A stretch of DNA of 64,000 bases from Cryptomeria japonica (GCF_030272615.1 NC_081414.1:307497164-307561163), one strand, 5' to 3'; positions 11,879 through 22,960 are shown, counted from the stretch's first letter. Numbers and translations: made by a program. The notes: generated by a model from the sequence alone, not told the origin.

Positions 11879-13320
11879 TGTTGGCATTAGCATGAAGATT
11901 GCATTAATGATATGTTATGTTGTCATTGATGTCAATTGAACTGGTAATGATATTAATGATAGTGATGGTATTGTTGTTATTATTGATATTGTCTTATAAC
12001 TAGTAGGAAGAGCTTTGTGAAGGTTATTGTAAACCAGTATGTAAGTTTGTGAGTTGAACAGGTAATCGGAGTTAAAGTTTAAACCCTTTCTATGTTATGT
12101 AACCGGTAACCTTACCAGTTGTTTTTTTGTTAAACCCTAACTAATTAAGGTTGTTGAATTGGTTATGTTGGTTTATGATCTTATGGTGAGAGGTAATGAT
12201 GGTGACACGTAAGGTCATTGTATGAAGACAAGTTCAAAATGTTTTGGCACATTTTTTTGTCTAGGGAACGAACAAAATGTATTGCATCTAAAGCAAAACG
12301 CGTGATGAGTTACTAAGCTCGATAAAGCAATAATCAAGGAGCGGTTAAGGTTTTCTTGATTAATGTGTAGAGATTGCTATAAAATCCAACGGTCATTCTT
12401 GTACCGACTTAATTTTAATCTCGATGAGAGGATTAGATTTTTGTTGCGTTACCGACCTAATTGATTTGTTTTTAAGATCGATGAAGTTGTTTTGTTTAGT
12501 ATTGGCAAGAGCTGGTAGAAATCAGTTGAGTGTGTGATTGTTGAACCAGAGAATGAGTCTGCAGTTTGAGTAAAGGCAGATAGAAGCTTAAATGGATTTG
12601 ATCAAGAAAATGTAGTGCTATTTAGATAGATCAAGAAACTCATGTTGTTTTCTAACAATTATAGCAAAATTGAAATCCCTTAACCGGGTAAGCTCTAACA
12701 AGCTTGTTTACTTATTAAATTCTCTAACAAGGTGGTCCATTAGATTGGATTTTCAAATCCTCTACCAAGGTTACTCCTTACAGGGTATTTGCTTCTAACA
12801 AGGCATTTGTAGTCAATCCCTTAACTCGGTGATTCCTAATAGGATCAGTTCTTAACAAGACTTTTGTAAAAGCTTTAACATGCTTGGCTCCTAACAGGGT
12901 GAACTGCAGAAGAGTTCAGATATGATCTTGTGAGTCTCATCTCACAGTGGTTTTTACCTATTTGGGTTTTCCACGTATAAATACTTATGTCATGTGGTGA
13001 ATGTTTTTGTGGTTATGATCTTATGATTTATTTGATTAACTATTTCTGACAAGGCATGATAACCGGATGCATTAAGAAGTGAAGTATTGACATATGATAA
13101 AGTATTTGGATGTTTACAAGTTAAATGATGTTTACTGTTAAGTTGTTGTAACAGTCAACCGGTATTCTTATGAGTATTGATCTTGATAGTGGTATTTCAT
13201 TGATAAGATTACTTTGCATTTTTGAGTTTGAGTTTAGAAGTTATTATCAGTTTTTCTAGTTACCGATTCATCCCCCTTCTCATTAATCTATCAGATACTT
13301 ATTCTTTCATCATACCATCA
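11879..13320 (+). mobile_element. Element A 5' LTR (1442 bp)
   Basis: It starts TGTTGGCATTAGC, carries TTGTCATTGATGTCAA at about 11920-11935, has a TATA-like CTATAAAAT at 12378-12386, the conserved GGTTTTTACCTATTTGGGTTTTCC near 12950, and a short TTCATCCCCCTTCTCA tract at 13267. It ends CA at 13320. Its last 1000 bp (12321-13320) pair with the 3' copy. Confidence 0.85.
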
Positions 13321-13334
13321 ATTGGTATTAGATA
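13321..13334 (+). other. Element A primer-binding site
   Basis: ATTGGTATTAGATA directly follows the LTR. It is a decayed form of the initiator-Met-tRNA-type site ATTGGTATCAGAGC seen intact beside element B. Confidence 0.7.
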
Positions 13335-13384
13335 TTCTCAGGTCCTATAAGGTCTAACATCTTGAGGAAAAGATCTGCTAGATC

Positions 13385-14097
13385 ATGATGAAGAAGGAAG
13401 GTCCGAAGTTCAACAGAGAAAACTATAGGATATGGAGCGACAGAATGAAAATTTACATCAAGAGTTTGGGAAGTCAGTATTGGGATCATATAGATACTAA
13501 GTATATTGCACCTACTAGAATTCTAACTGATGATCAGAAGAAAGAACAACAAGAAAATCATCAAGCATTGGAGGCTATTATTAGTTCCCTATCTGATGTT
13601 GAATATGTAGATGTTCATGGTCTTGAAACTGCATATGAAGTATGGAAACAACTTGAAGAGATTTATAGCGGTGATGAACATGTTAAGATTGCTAAAGAAG
13701 AGAGTCTAAGAGGAAAGTTTGATGACATGAGGATGTCTAAAGGTGAGAATATCTAGCAGTATGGTCAAAGGATAAATGAGATAGTCAGTGAAATTAAGAG
13801 TGCAGGAGAGAAAGTAGAAGATGTCATAGTAATCAGTAAGGTACTAAAAACCTTTCTACCGGTCTATGCTATTCGAGTTGCAGCTATTCAGGAGCTGAAG
13901 TCCATTGAAAAAACTAAGGTAACCCTTGACTCCATCATTGGCAAGCTTATTGCTTTTGAATTAAATGGTTATGATAGTAGTGTATAGAAATCTGAGTCTA
14001 CATTTAGAGCTTCTGTTTATAACCCATCTATGAGAAAAAGTAGAGATACTAGTCATGGTTATGAATCTAGATCCAGTAGATATGTTGATGATGAAGA
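13385..14097 (+). pseudogene. gag: Element A gag, N-terminal part (UBN2-type)
   Basis: Gag is the structural protein of the retrotransposon particle. From ATG 13385 the frame shows the copia gag (UBN2) pattern: Phe-Asn-Arg-Glu-Asn-Tyr followed by Trp-Ser-Asp-Arg-Met-Lys, a region of Ala/Leu helices with Ser-Leu-Ser-Asp, a Val-Trp-Lys-Gln-Leu-Glu segment, and a Lys-Phe-Asp-Asp-Met-Arg motif near residue 115. In-frame stops occur at 13756 and about 13987. The frame is cut at 14097 by element B. It resumes in phase at 20629 once one copy of the five-base target duplication is discounted, so B inserted into an open gag. Confidence 0.8.
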
Positions 14098-14872
14098 TGT
14101 TGGCATATGCACACTCCAATGAGACATTGTATGTGGTTGAAGGTTTTGTCATTGATGACAACCTTTCAATCTTATGGCACCAACAAAGACATTATACTAG
14201 CATCAATAGATCACACTCTACACCAGTACTCAGGACACCGGCACCGGCACAGAGGCCGATAGGATTTAGTTATATTATATTTTGTTTATTCTTGAAAAAC
14301 TTTGTAAGCTGACTTGGCAAATTGTAAAATGACTCTTATAAATAAAAGAGATCATTGTAGAAATTTGTAATGATGTGAAGAAGCATTTAAGGAAAATATT
14401 AGGCAGACCGATTGTGCGAAATATAGGTTAATGGGTATATGTAAAGAATAGAGCAGGAACCGGTACTGAATCTGGCATTGAAGATGCTATTGTAAAGTAG
14501 TACAAGATATTGGATTTGTATAATCCTTATTGTAAGTTAGTGAGACTTCTGATTGAGCAATGAGCTCTAGGCAGTTGGCCTTCCTGCATGTGCAAGCCCC
14601 TATTGTAAGTAGTATTATCTTATTGGCCAGTAAGTGAATATTCTGGGTCACAAATCCCACCGAGGTTTTTCCCACACTGGGTTTCCTCGTTAAAATCTTG
14701 TGTTATGGTGTGCTTTTCATATGGATGTTCTTGATTCTATTTATTGCATTATTTCTTGCATACTAGTACTTTGTTATATTATGTTCTGCATGTCTTAAAT
14801 TAAGAAATTCTATATACCGGTCAGATACTGATTCACCCCCCCCCCCTCTTAGTATTTGTGGGATTCCTAACA
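14098..14872 (+). mobile_element. Element B 5' LTR (775 bp)
   Basis: It starts TGTTGGCATATGCAC and has the TTGTCATTGATG tag, several CACCGG motifs around 14230-14250, a TATA-like TATAAATAA at 14337-14345, GGTTTTTCCCACACTGGGTTTCC near 14665, and TGATTCAC followed by an 11-base C run and TCTTAG at 14829-14853. It ends AACA at 14872. Confidence 0.9.
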
Positions 14873-14887
14873 ATTGGTATCAGAGCC
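14873..14887 (+). other. Element B primer-binding site
   Basis: ATTGGTATCAGAGCC abuts the LTR and is complementary to the 3' end of initiator methionine tRNA, the usual copia primer. Confidence 0.85.
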
Positions 14888-14943
14888 TGGTCCTCTATTT
14901 TCAAAAGCCTAACAGCTTGAGGAAGATCTTGTCACCGGTAAAG

Positions 14944-15954
14944 ATGGAAAATCTGATGAAGCAACTAGAAGGAGCTCTTACAAGCTATGATGCAGAGAAA
15001 TTGAAAAATATCAAACTAGAAGATGATTTAAGGGTAGCACAGGATATCATTCAGGCACTTCAAGAAAATTTTACTGTTGCAAGAAATAAGAGAAGAGAAA
15101 TTTGAGAAAAATTGCAAAATGAGAATGATGAAAAGGAATCACTCAATGATATGATAAGCAAGCTGAAACAAGAGAACATGACAACAAAGAATGAGATGCA
15201 GGATATGACTATGAGATTTTGCAAAGAGATTGAGGATAGGAAGAAGAATGAAGAAGAATTGACCAGAAGACTAAGTGACACAGCAAATGAGAACACAAGA
15301 CTTAGCTATGAAAATGACATGTTGAAGACAGATCTGATGCATACTCAGAATGACTCAAATGAACTAATGAGACAAAAAGAAGTCTTAGGAAGAGAACTAG
15401 AAACTGCGAATCAACATAAAGAAAAATTCAAGAAAAGCTCAGAGGAACTTGGCACCTTGCTAAAGAATCAAAAACCTAAAGCTGACACTTCTGGAATTGG
15501 CTTTGAAGTTGGTGAAAGCTTCGGTACTACAAATACTCAAGATTAAAACAAACTGGTAAGACAACCTAATGCTTATAAATTCAATGGTAAATGATTTAAC
15601 TATAATAAGTATGGTCATAGAGAAAATGAATGTAGATGTAGAAATTATCAGAATATCAACACACCCACCGGTCAATGTTGTAAATGCAACAAAGTAGGTC
15701 ACAACTTTGAAAACTACAGAATGAATGTGAGATGTTATGTTTCTGGAAGATTTGGACATTTATCTAATCAATGCAGAACACAAACCGGCATAGGTTATGG
15801 GAAAGCTATTCAAAAGAATAATGTAACTTGTTATGCATGTAACAAGATTGGGCATATTCCTAAATTCTGTAGAAGTAAAGGAACACCGATTAACAAAAAA
15901 AGTTCTAGCTTGAAAGGTAAAGAAAAAGTTGAAGAGGTTAGGCAAGAATTCTAA
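14944..15954 (+). pseudogene. Element B gag-like module: coiled coil plus four CCHC zinc knuckles
   Basis: The first ATG in the frame is 14944. Residues about 1-190 are a Lys/Glu/Asn-rich coiled coil. A Gly-Ile-Gly-Phe-Glu-Val-Gly motif follows near 15495, then four CX2CX4HX4C-type knuckles between 15589 and 15883. Three are damaged here: the first has lost Cys to TGA and Tyr, the second ends in Tyr and the third has Ser for Cys. The fourth (15829-15870) is intact. The diverged relative at 41523-42196 keeps the first three. The module resembles the C-terminal gag extension of element I (62312-63199), but the N-terminal UBN2 gag domain is absent. Stops at 15103, 15544, 15589 and 15952 are all in the same frame. 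The likely role was RNA binding and particle assembly. Confidence 0.7.
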
Positions 15955-16428
15955 AAATAATGGATTAGAAAAGCTGATCTAAATATTGGGAATACTCCTC
16001 CACCGGTAGAACAAACCAATGCTTCACCGACAGGACATAGTGATGCTTCACCGACAGGACAGAGTGATGCTTCACCAGAAGGATAGAGTAGTGCTCCACT
16101 GGCATGAAGTTCTTCATCTAATTGAAGAAATTTTCCTTGAGGGTTTGGCAATCTAATAACACATGTGCTATTATTCCCTCGGTTAGAGATAAGAAGTTGA
16201 AAATTACTTATTATCGGCAAACAATGTTAAGTGAATACTTAACCGGCATGCATTTAATGTGGTATATGGTGAAAAGACTCTATAAAATTGAGGTTTTGTC
16301 TCCATTTCATTTCACTGAGATTTCAAACTTACGAAGAGCGCAAAGATTCTGAGCTAAGGCATTTCGAGAAAGAAGCAAGAACACTCCAAGCAATCATCCA
16401 TCCTAAAGGAAGTAAAAGGTATTTAATC
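15955..16428 (+). other. Leader-like spacer inside element B
   Basis: After the knuckle module come repeated codons for Ala-Ser-Pro-Thr-Gly (15990-16090), then a stretch with stops in all frames. TATAAAA lies at 16281-16287 and ATG at 16429, with about 140 bases between that look like an untranslated leader. A frame at 16122-16352 (76 codons) is open but not recognisable. It could be an internal promoter and 5' UTR or simply decayed coding DNA. Confidence 0.4.
16281..16287 (+). promoter_or_regulatory. TATA-like element ahead of the internal ORF of element B
   Basis: CTCTATAAAATTG is a good plant TATA context, located 142 bp upstream of ATG 16429. Whether it is used cannot be told from sequence. 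Confidence 0.3.
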
Positions 16429-18180
16429 ATGGCATCCACCTCTGCAATTGAATATATAGCAAACCCTACTGTTGTTGAAGTGATAAAAAGACCTAGGCCC
16501 ATATTTCAGTTAGTTCCCGAGATAGCAAAGAAAGATGATACCTTGGGTGCTTTTTCTCAAATTCCTAAGGGAGTTGTTTATGCTGAAGACCCCAGAATGT
16601 ACATCCACTGCAACATTGAGGAATTAGGAGATGAGGAGATTAAAACCATGTATAAAATTGTGATATGTGATAAAACCGGCAATGTAAAAGATGAACACAA
16701 GATCATTGAGACCCTAGGATTTACAGAGATCCTTAGCATTCCTAAATTTCCCAAGGATGTGATTAGGATAGTCTTGAGCAGGGTACATGGAGAATTTTTC
16801 TAGTTAGATGCAATCCACAAAATCACTAAGGAAGCTATGAAAGCTGTCATAGGGTTACCGACCACCGATAAAAGACCAGATAAAACCAAGAAGGTTTCCA
16901 ATGACCTAGTTACAAACCTAACTGTTGCAACATTCAACAAGAGGTCCCTAAGAGTTAATGATGTAACAAACATTAATGTGAGATTCATCAGTATGATATT
17001 AGGGTATAAAGCTACTCATGCTAATAGACTCAATTCAGTTTCAAGTTTATGCATTAAAAGTGCTTATGATATGGTCACAAATAATGCAAAAATTGATATA
17101 TGTGAATGGTTAAAGGATGAATTAATTGACAACCTTGGAAAGATTAAGAAGGACAAGAAAGGAATTTTTAGGTTTGGAAATCTGTTAGTATGTCTAATGC
17201 CGCATATAACAAAACAGGTTCCCAATATAGGTTACAAAGAACTTGGATATGATATACCAGTAGGCAAACAGTTAATAGAACTATTCAATAACATGGGAGA
17301 AGACAAGGAAAACAATATTCATGACTTCTTTCAAGCATTAAAGGCCAAAATGAAGAAAAGAATCAGGCTATCACAAAAGATTGTTGACAAATACAAAGAT
17401 GAAATTTGGGTAACCGAGATGGAATGTGAAACAGATGATCACATAGTTGAAACATATGCTCAAGCACTTCTGGAAACCCCCAGAGAACCTAAGGAAGAAG
17501 TATTTGGTAGTGCATAAAATATTGAAAGACAAATACAATCAAAGAAAATGGTGAAAAAGGTTGAGAGAGTTGTAAGGAAAGGTTCCAGACAAGCAAAGGC
17601 CATCAAAGAAGATGTAATGAAGAAAACCGGTATAACAGAGGATGAGTTAGCAGCTCGACAACCTGAAACTCACCTATCAGTGGTAGGTACTTCTTCGGGG
17701 AGTGACATGCCTGCAATTTTTAAAAGAGTAGTAAGAAAAAGAGATCCCTCACCGGCAACCACACCCTCACCCAGGATGACAGGACAAAAGCAACAAGCAG
17801 TGAGATCTCCAGTAAGAAAGGCCACACCAAAGAAGAAACTGACACCCAAGAAGAAGAAAAGGACAAATAAAGACTTGGCCCCTCTTGATATACTGCTAAA
17901 TGAAATCACAAAGGAAGGTAAATTGAAGAACATAGAGAAAATATATGACACCTTAACAGCTGATAAAAAAGAGCAAGTTGAAAATAGTGTTATATTGCAC
18001 ATGGATATGTACAAGAAGTTTTTGATGGAAGTAGTCAATGAAATTCCAGATGAATTATTCAAAAGACTAGAGGCAAGAAGACAAGTAGTAATAGATCTGG
18101 ATAAGAAAATAAAATTTGAAAAGTTACTTGTTGTATATCCGGTAAACTCTCCTAAAGAAATTGATGATCTAATTGCTTAA
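16429..18180 (+). pseudogene. Element B unknown protein segment (about 580 codons)
   Basis: From ATG 16429 the frame is open to 16801 (TAG), then to 17515 (TAA), then to 18178 (TAA), all in one frame, so only point changes broke it. The N-terminal part (about 360 residues) is globular-looking. It holds a Pro-Arg-Pro-Ile-Phe-Gln-Leu stretch, a Val-Ile-Gly-Leu-Pro-Thr motif near 16849 and a Cys-Glu-Trp-Leu-Lys-Asp-Glu helix near 17100. The second part is Lys/Pro/Ser/Thr-rich with repeated Thr-Pro-Lys-Lys-Lys (17815-17870), then a charged helical region. The Gly-Leu-Pro motif and helix pattern loosely recall plant mobile/putative transposon domains, but I cannot assign a family. It occupies the position pol would normally have. 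Confidence 0.5.
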
Positions 18181-19650
18181 GCCAACCGGATAGTATTTTC
18201 TACTGCACACCGGCACGTTGCTCTAATGGTTGGAAGAATTAATGAGGTGTCTGAGGAGACTGAAAATGGATGGGATATATTCCTAGTTGAGAAATAAAAC
18301 CAAGAAGAGTATAGGAGCCCCAAACCCATAAAAGTTTATTAGAAAGATAGAGACAAGGGGAAAGGAAAAGTTGGTGGACCACCTAGTATCAAGGTTAGAG
18401 ACAACTTACCCCCACCTCCTTTGATTACTCCACCGGTAAAAACAACAGCTACAGATGATCAACCGATAGCTAAGAGTATGGATGTAGAGGATAATAATCC
18501 TAATCCTGAAGTCCTATATACTATGACTGTTGATACTCAAAAGATCAACATAGTGGTAGACAAAGATACAACAGATAAGACTGATATGGCTAGTGAGCCT
18601 TCGGTAGCTGAGGAAACTGATAAACCGACAGAAGATAAAAAGAAAAAGGTAGAGATTGAGACACAGATTGAGGCAACGCAACACACAAAGAAACAAATAG
18701 AGCTAAAGGCTCCAGAACAACAACAACTGGAACAGGTACATAAGGAAACAGTGCCACCGACAACTAGTGAAGTAGGAAAACCATTGCTTAAAGAAATGCA
18801 GACACAAATAGACCTACCAGAGGTCAATACAAGCTTGGTTACTTCCACCAGTACTTAGATTATTGGTTCATCATTAGGATATAAATCAACTAATGTGACT
18901 GAGGTACTATTAGATTCTATCAAGAAAATAACCGACTGCAGCTCACAAGCTTACAAGGCAATTGATGATACCATACCAATTTTGAAGGGAATTGCTCCAA
19001 ACTGTAATATAGACAACAAAGATTCTTTAGGACAACTTGATACACTATGTAAATATATCACATAAAACATTGAGAAAATAAAGGAAGAGTCATTAAAGGA
19101 TAAGGTAGAAATTGAAAAATAGAAATTCTTTGATGAGCAAATAAAGAAGTGTAACAGAGACTTTGATACGCTTCTACCAGAATTATGTAATTTGTTGAAA
19201 GAGTACAAAAATTTGTAAAAAGACACCTGTAAAAAAAACTTTTTGACTATAGATATAGACAAGAAGATGAGAAAGGTATAGGATGAGATCAATAAACTTG
19301 CAGATAGTTTTGTCAACTCACCTGATACACTATCAGTTTTTGAGGAGAAGATAACAAATTTTGAGGAAGAACTACTTAAATTGGAAAGAGAGAAAGAAAG
19401 AATAATAAATAAGGCAAAACATTTGAGATCAAAACTAAGTCCAAGATTGGACTATCTAGCATCTCTGCAGAAGGAAATTTTTGAGGCACTAATACAGGGG
19501 AAGAAAACACCAGCAGAGCATTTGCAGCATCTCACCGGTACAATGAAGAGAATAGAGACAGCAATAAAGGATAGCAAAAAGTTTATGGATAGTATAAACT
19601 TGATTTTGGGAGAACTTTTTCAAATTGTAACCACCCAATTACAAGGTTGA
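18181..19650 (+). pseudogene. Element B C-terminal segment: Pro/Thr/Lys-rich linker and coiled coil
   Basis: The same frame continues through stops at 18178, 18295, 18340, 18856, 19063, 19120, 19216 and about 19279 to a probable natural TGA at 19648. 18310-18480 is basic then proline-rich, and it matches the end of the fragment at 42000-42180. 18420-18858 is Thr/Glu/Gln-rich and probably unstructured. 18950-19650 is a Lys/Glu/Leu coiled coil. An extended Pro-rich plus coiled-coil 3' ORF recalls the env-like ORFs reported in some Sireviruses, but I see no signal peptide or membrane segment. Confidence 0.5.
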
Positions 19651-19696
19651 AACTACAAACTCTACTGACATCTTGACAACCTTTGTCATTGATGCC

Positions 19697-19848
19697 AAAG
19701 GGGGAGTAGTGAGATGAGAAAATTCAAATCACAGGAATCATATGCTCAGGGGGAGCACACACAGTTTTGGTAACATTTTTTTTTCACATTTTTGGATACA
19801 CTTTTGAAATTTCTCATGAGTGTTGCCATCAATGCCAAAGGGGGAGAT
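19697..19848 (+). promoter_or_regulatory. Triple polypurine tracts of element B
   Basis: AAAGGGGGAG at 19697-19706, AGGGGGAG at 19748-19755 and AAAGGGGGAGA at 19837-19847. The last touches the 3' LTR and is the plus-strand priming site. The first and last follow a variant of TCATTGATGCCA or CATCAATGCCA. Element E has the same three-copy arrangement. Confidence 0.75.
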
Positions 19849-20623
19849 TGTTGGCATATGCACACTCCAATGAGACATTGTATGTGATTGAAGGTTTTGT
19901 CATTGATGGCAACCTTGCAATCCTATGGTACCGACAAAGACATTATACCGGCATCAACAGATCACACTCTACACCGGCACTCAAGACACCGGCATTGGCA
20001 CAGAGGCCGATAGGATTTTGTTATATTATATTTTGTTTGTTATTGAAAAACTTTGTAAGCCAACTTGGCAAATTGTAAAATGACTCTTATATATAAAAGA
20101 GATCATTGTAGACATTTGTAATGATGTGAAGAAGCATTTAAGGAAAATATTAGGTAGACCTATTGTGTGAAATATAGGTTAATGGGTATATGTAAAGAAC
20201 AGAGCAGGAACCGGTACTGAATCTGGCATTGAAGATGCTATTGTAAAGCAGTACAAGATATTGGATTTGTATAATCCTTATTGTAAGTCAGTGAGACTTC
20301 CCATTGAGCAGTGAGCTCTAGGCAGTTGGCCTTCCTACATGTGTAGGCCCCTATTGTAAGTAGTATTCTCTTATTGGCCAGTAAGTGAATATTGTGGGTC
20401 ACAAATCCCACCGAGGTTTTTCCCACACCGGGTTTCCTCGTTAAAATCTTGTGTTATGGTGTGCTTTTCATATGGATGTTCTTGATTCTGTTTATTGCAT
20501 TATTTCTTGCATACCAGTACTCTGTTATATTATGTTCTGCATGTCTTAAATTAAGAAATTCTATATACTAGTCAGATACTGATTCACCCCCCCCCCCTCT
20601 CAATATCTATGGGATTCCTAACA
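19849..20623 (+). mobile_element. Element B 3' LTR (775 bp)
   Basis: Same length as the 5' copy, starting TGTTGGCATATGCAC and ending AACA at 20623, with an 11-base C run at 20587-20597. It keeps ACCGG motifs (for example near 19950 and 19977) where the 5' LTR has TAG or CAG, consistent with C-to-T decay of the 5' copy. Confidence 0.9.
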
Positions 20624-22300
20624 TAAGACAGATTAATGGATCTTGAAGCATTATTGGCAAAGTGGTTGCCTAGAGGCAGTGGTAAATACAGAGGTAAATA
20701 ACCTTTAAAATGTTTTGCATGCAACAAGATTGGTCACATAGCGGCTAATTGTCCCTATGGTGAAAATGAACACAAGAGAGATAAATTCAAGAAATATAAG
20801 GGTAAAGGAAAAAGAGATTGTCTTATTTCTATTGATAGTAGTATCACTGATGAAGAATATGATGATGATGCTAGTGAAGATATTGTATTTGTAGCTATTA
20901 AGGAAGAGATATCAGACCAGAAGTCATTAGTATCCAAGATAGATAACTTTGATGATTGGATCATTGATAGTGGTTGTTCACATCATATGACCGATGATCG
21001 GAGAAAATTTCTTTCCTTGAAATAATTTGATGGCGGTGTTGTTTGATTTGGCAATGACTCACCCTACATGGTTAAAGGTAAAGGAGTTATTTCTCTCAAT
21101 GGGAAGAGCAGTGCAAATGATGTCTACTGGGTTGAAGGACAAAAGCACAATCTTTTGAGTGTGGCACAACTTAACGATAAAGGATACCCACTGAAGTCTA
21201 AAAATGGTATGTGGAAAATATTTGACTACAAAGGTGAATTGATTGCAACTAGGAAAAAAACTAAAGGTAACCTATTTCATCTCAATTCTAAAGTTAGCAA
21301 CTATTTTATTGCAAAAATAGATGATAGCTGGCTTTGGCATAGGAGATTTTGTCATATAAACTTTGATAACATTGTTAAAGTGAGTAAGTCCAAGACAGTG
21401 AGAGGTTTGCCTCAGTTAGACAAACCGGTTAATGCTCTTTGCAAAGAATGTTAGTTAAGAAAGATGACTTCTTCAACTTTCAAAAGAAAATCCTTTTCAG
21501 CGGAGCACTTGTTAGATTTGGTTCATACAGATCTTTGTGGACCAATAAAAACAAAAAGCATTCAAGGTGACAGATATTTTATGATTCTCACTGATGATTT
21601 CTCAAGGATGATGTGGGTCACATTCTTGAAGGATAAGACTAAAGCTTTTGGTAAGTTCAAGGAATTCAGGGCCTTAGCAGAGAAAGAGAGCGATAAGAAG
21701 ATAAAATGTCTAAGGACAGATCAAGGCAACGAATTCACTTTTGAGGAATTCACTAGGTACTGTGAAGAGAATGGTATCAAAAGGTAGCTTTCTGCACCAA
21801 GGACACCACAATAGAATGGTATCGCAGAAAGGAACAACTGGTCAATTTTTTAAGGTGCTAGGACAATATTGATACAAGGAGGTGTAACAAAAACCTTTTG
21901 GAGAGAAACTCTCAACATAACTGTCTACACAATGAACCGGGTTCTAGTAAATAGAGGTAAGGAAAAGACTCCTTATGAATATTGGTATGGAAGATCACCT
22001 GATGTTAGTTATTTTAAGATATTTGGAAGCAAATATTTTATTAAGAGAGGTGATTACATTAGAAAATTTGAAGCTAAGAGTGATGAAGGCATATTTCTTG
22101 GCTATTCCACCAAGAGTAAGGCCTACAAATGTTTTAACAATTGGACACAAAGAATTGTTGAGAGTGCTGATATTTGAGTGGATGAATTTCCTGAAGTCTC
22201 AAAATGCACCAGTTCAGAGAAGAAGAATGATGATCCTTGCATTTTGTTTTTGGAACCAAAAATTATGAAATCTGAAATCGGCAAAGCAAATTCTAATGCA
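20624..22300 (+). pseudogene. Element A gag zinc knuckle, protease and integrase
   Basis: This continues the gag interrupted at 14097. A CX2CX4HX4C knuckle lies at about 20717-20758. The aspartic protease signature Asp-Ser-Gly-Cys-Ser-His-His lies near 20967. The GAG-pre-integrase domain (His-Arg-Arg-Phe-Cys-His-Ile, Cys-Lys-Glu-Cys) lies at 21068-21454. The integrase core starts near 21500 with Leu-Val-His-Thr-Asp-Leu-Cys-Gly. The second acidic residue is in Arg-Thr-Asp-Gln-Gly-Asn-Glu-Phe near 21720, and the Gly-Ile-Ala-Glu-Arg motif near 21820 carries the Glu. Stops occur at about 20701, 21022, 21043, 21452, 21785, 21812 and 22176, and frames shift near 22300 and 22490. It is inactive. Confidence 0.8.
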
Positions 22301-22960
22301 CCGGTTCAATCAGAATAGGTTTAATATAGAAGAAGATGATGACAATGAAGAAGCTGAACCTAAAGATAATGATCATGTTATTCCTAGATGTGTGAGACTG
22401 AATCACAATCCTGAGCAGATTATTGGAGACAAGGATGCTGGAGTGCTAACCAGAAGAAGAATCAGAGAATTATTGCATGATCTCCACTATTGAACCAAGA
22501 ACTGCAAAGAAGGCATTTGGTGATGATCATTGGGATAAAGTTATGGAGGAGGAATTAGATCAAATTGAGAAGAACAACACTTGAACCCTAGTAGCCTGAC
22601 TGGTAAATAAGAATGTTATAGGCACTAAATGGGTATACAGGAACAAATTGAATGAAGATGGTGTTGTAGTTCACAACAAGGGAAGATTAGTTTGCAAGGG
22701 TTATGCACAAGAAGAAGGAGAAGATTATGGAGAAACTTTTGCACCAGTAACAAGACTAGAAGGTGTCAGAGCTTTACTTTCATTTGCAGCCCACAAAAAG
22801 TTCAAGGTATATCAAATGGATGTTAAGTCTACATTTTTGAATGGGATATTGAAAGAAGAGGTATACATTGAGCAACCAGATGGTTATGCTCTGACTAATG
22901 AGAAAGACATGGTATGCATATTGCACAAGGCTTTATATGGATTAAAGCAGGCATGTACTG
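22301..22960 (+). pseudogene. Element A reverse transcriptase, truncated
   Basis: The copia RT N-terminal half is clear. There is an Asn-Val-Ile-Gly-Thr-Lys-Trp-Val segment (22610-22635), then Lys-Gly-Tyr-Ala-Gln, a Pro-Val-Thr-Arg motif, the first catalytic Asp in Gln-Met-Asp-Val-Lys (22816-22830), Phe-Leu-Asn-Gly, and Leu-Tyr-Gly-Leu-Lys-Gln-Ala at the end. The catalytic YVDD box, thumb and RNase H are gone. The sequence passes directly into the LTR at 22961. Confidence 0.8.

Larger units (their letters stand above)
14098..20623 (+). mobile_element. Element B: pol-less Sirevirus-like copia derivative with one long decayed ORF
   Basis: Two 775-bp LTRs (14098-14872 and 19849-20623) flank 4976 bp. 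Flanking five-mers GAAGA (14093-14097) and TAAGA (20624-20628) differ at one base, an old target-site duplication. A perfect initiator-Met-type primer-binding site follows the 5' LTR. Three AGGGGGAG polypurine copies precede the 3' LTR, a known Sirevirus trait. The LTRs differ at roughly 5-6% of sites by eye, mostly transitions. Inside is no protease, integrase, RT or RNase H. A single frame runs from 14944 to about 19650, interrupted only by point stops outside a leader-like stretch. It must have relied on enzymes from an autonomous relative. Confidence 0.85.

Noticed and set aside
18514-19316. Ser/Phe-rich minus-strand frames opposite element B
   Set aside because: They mirror the Lys/Glu/Thr-rich plus-strand coding sequence and have no independent support.
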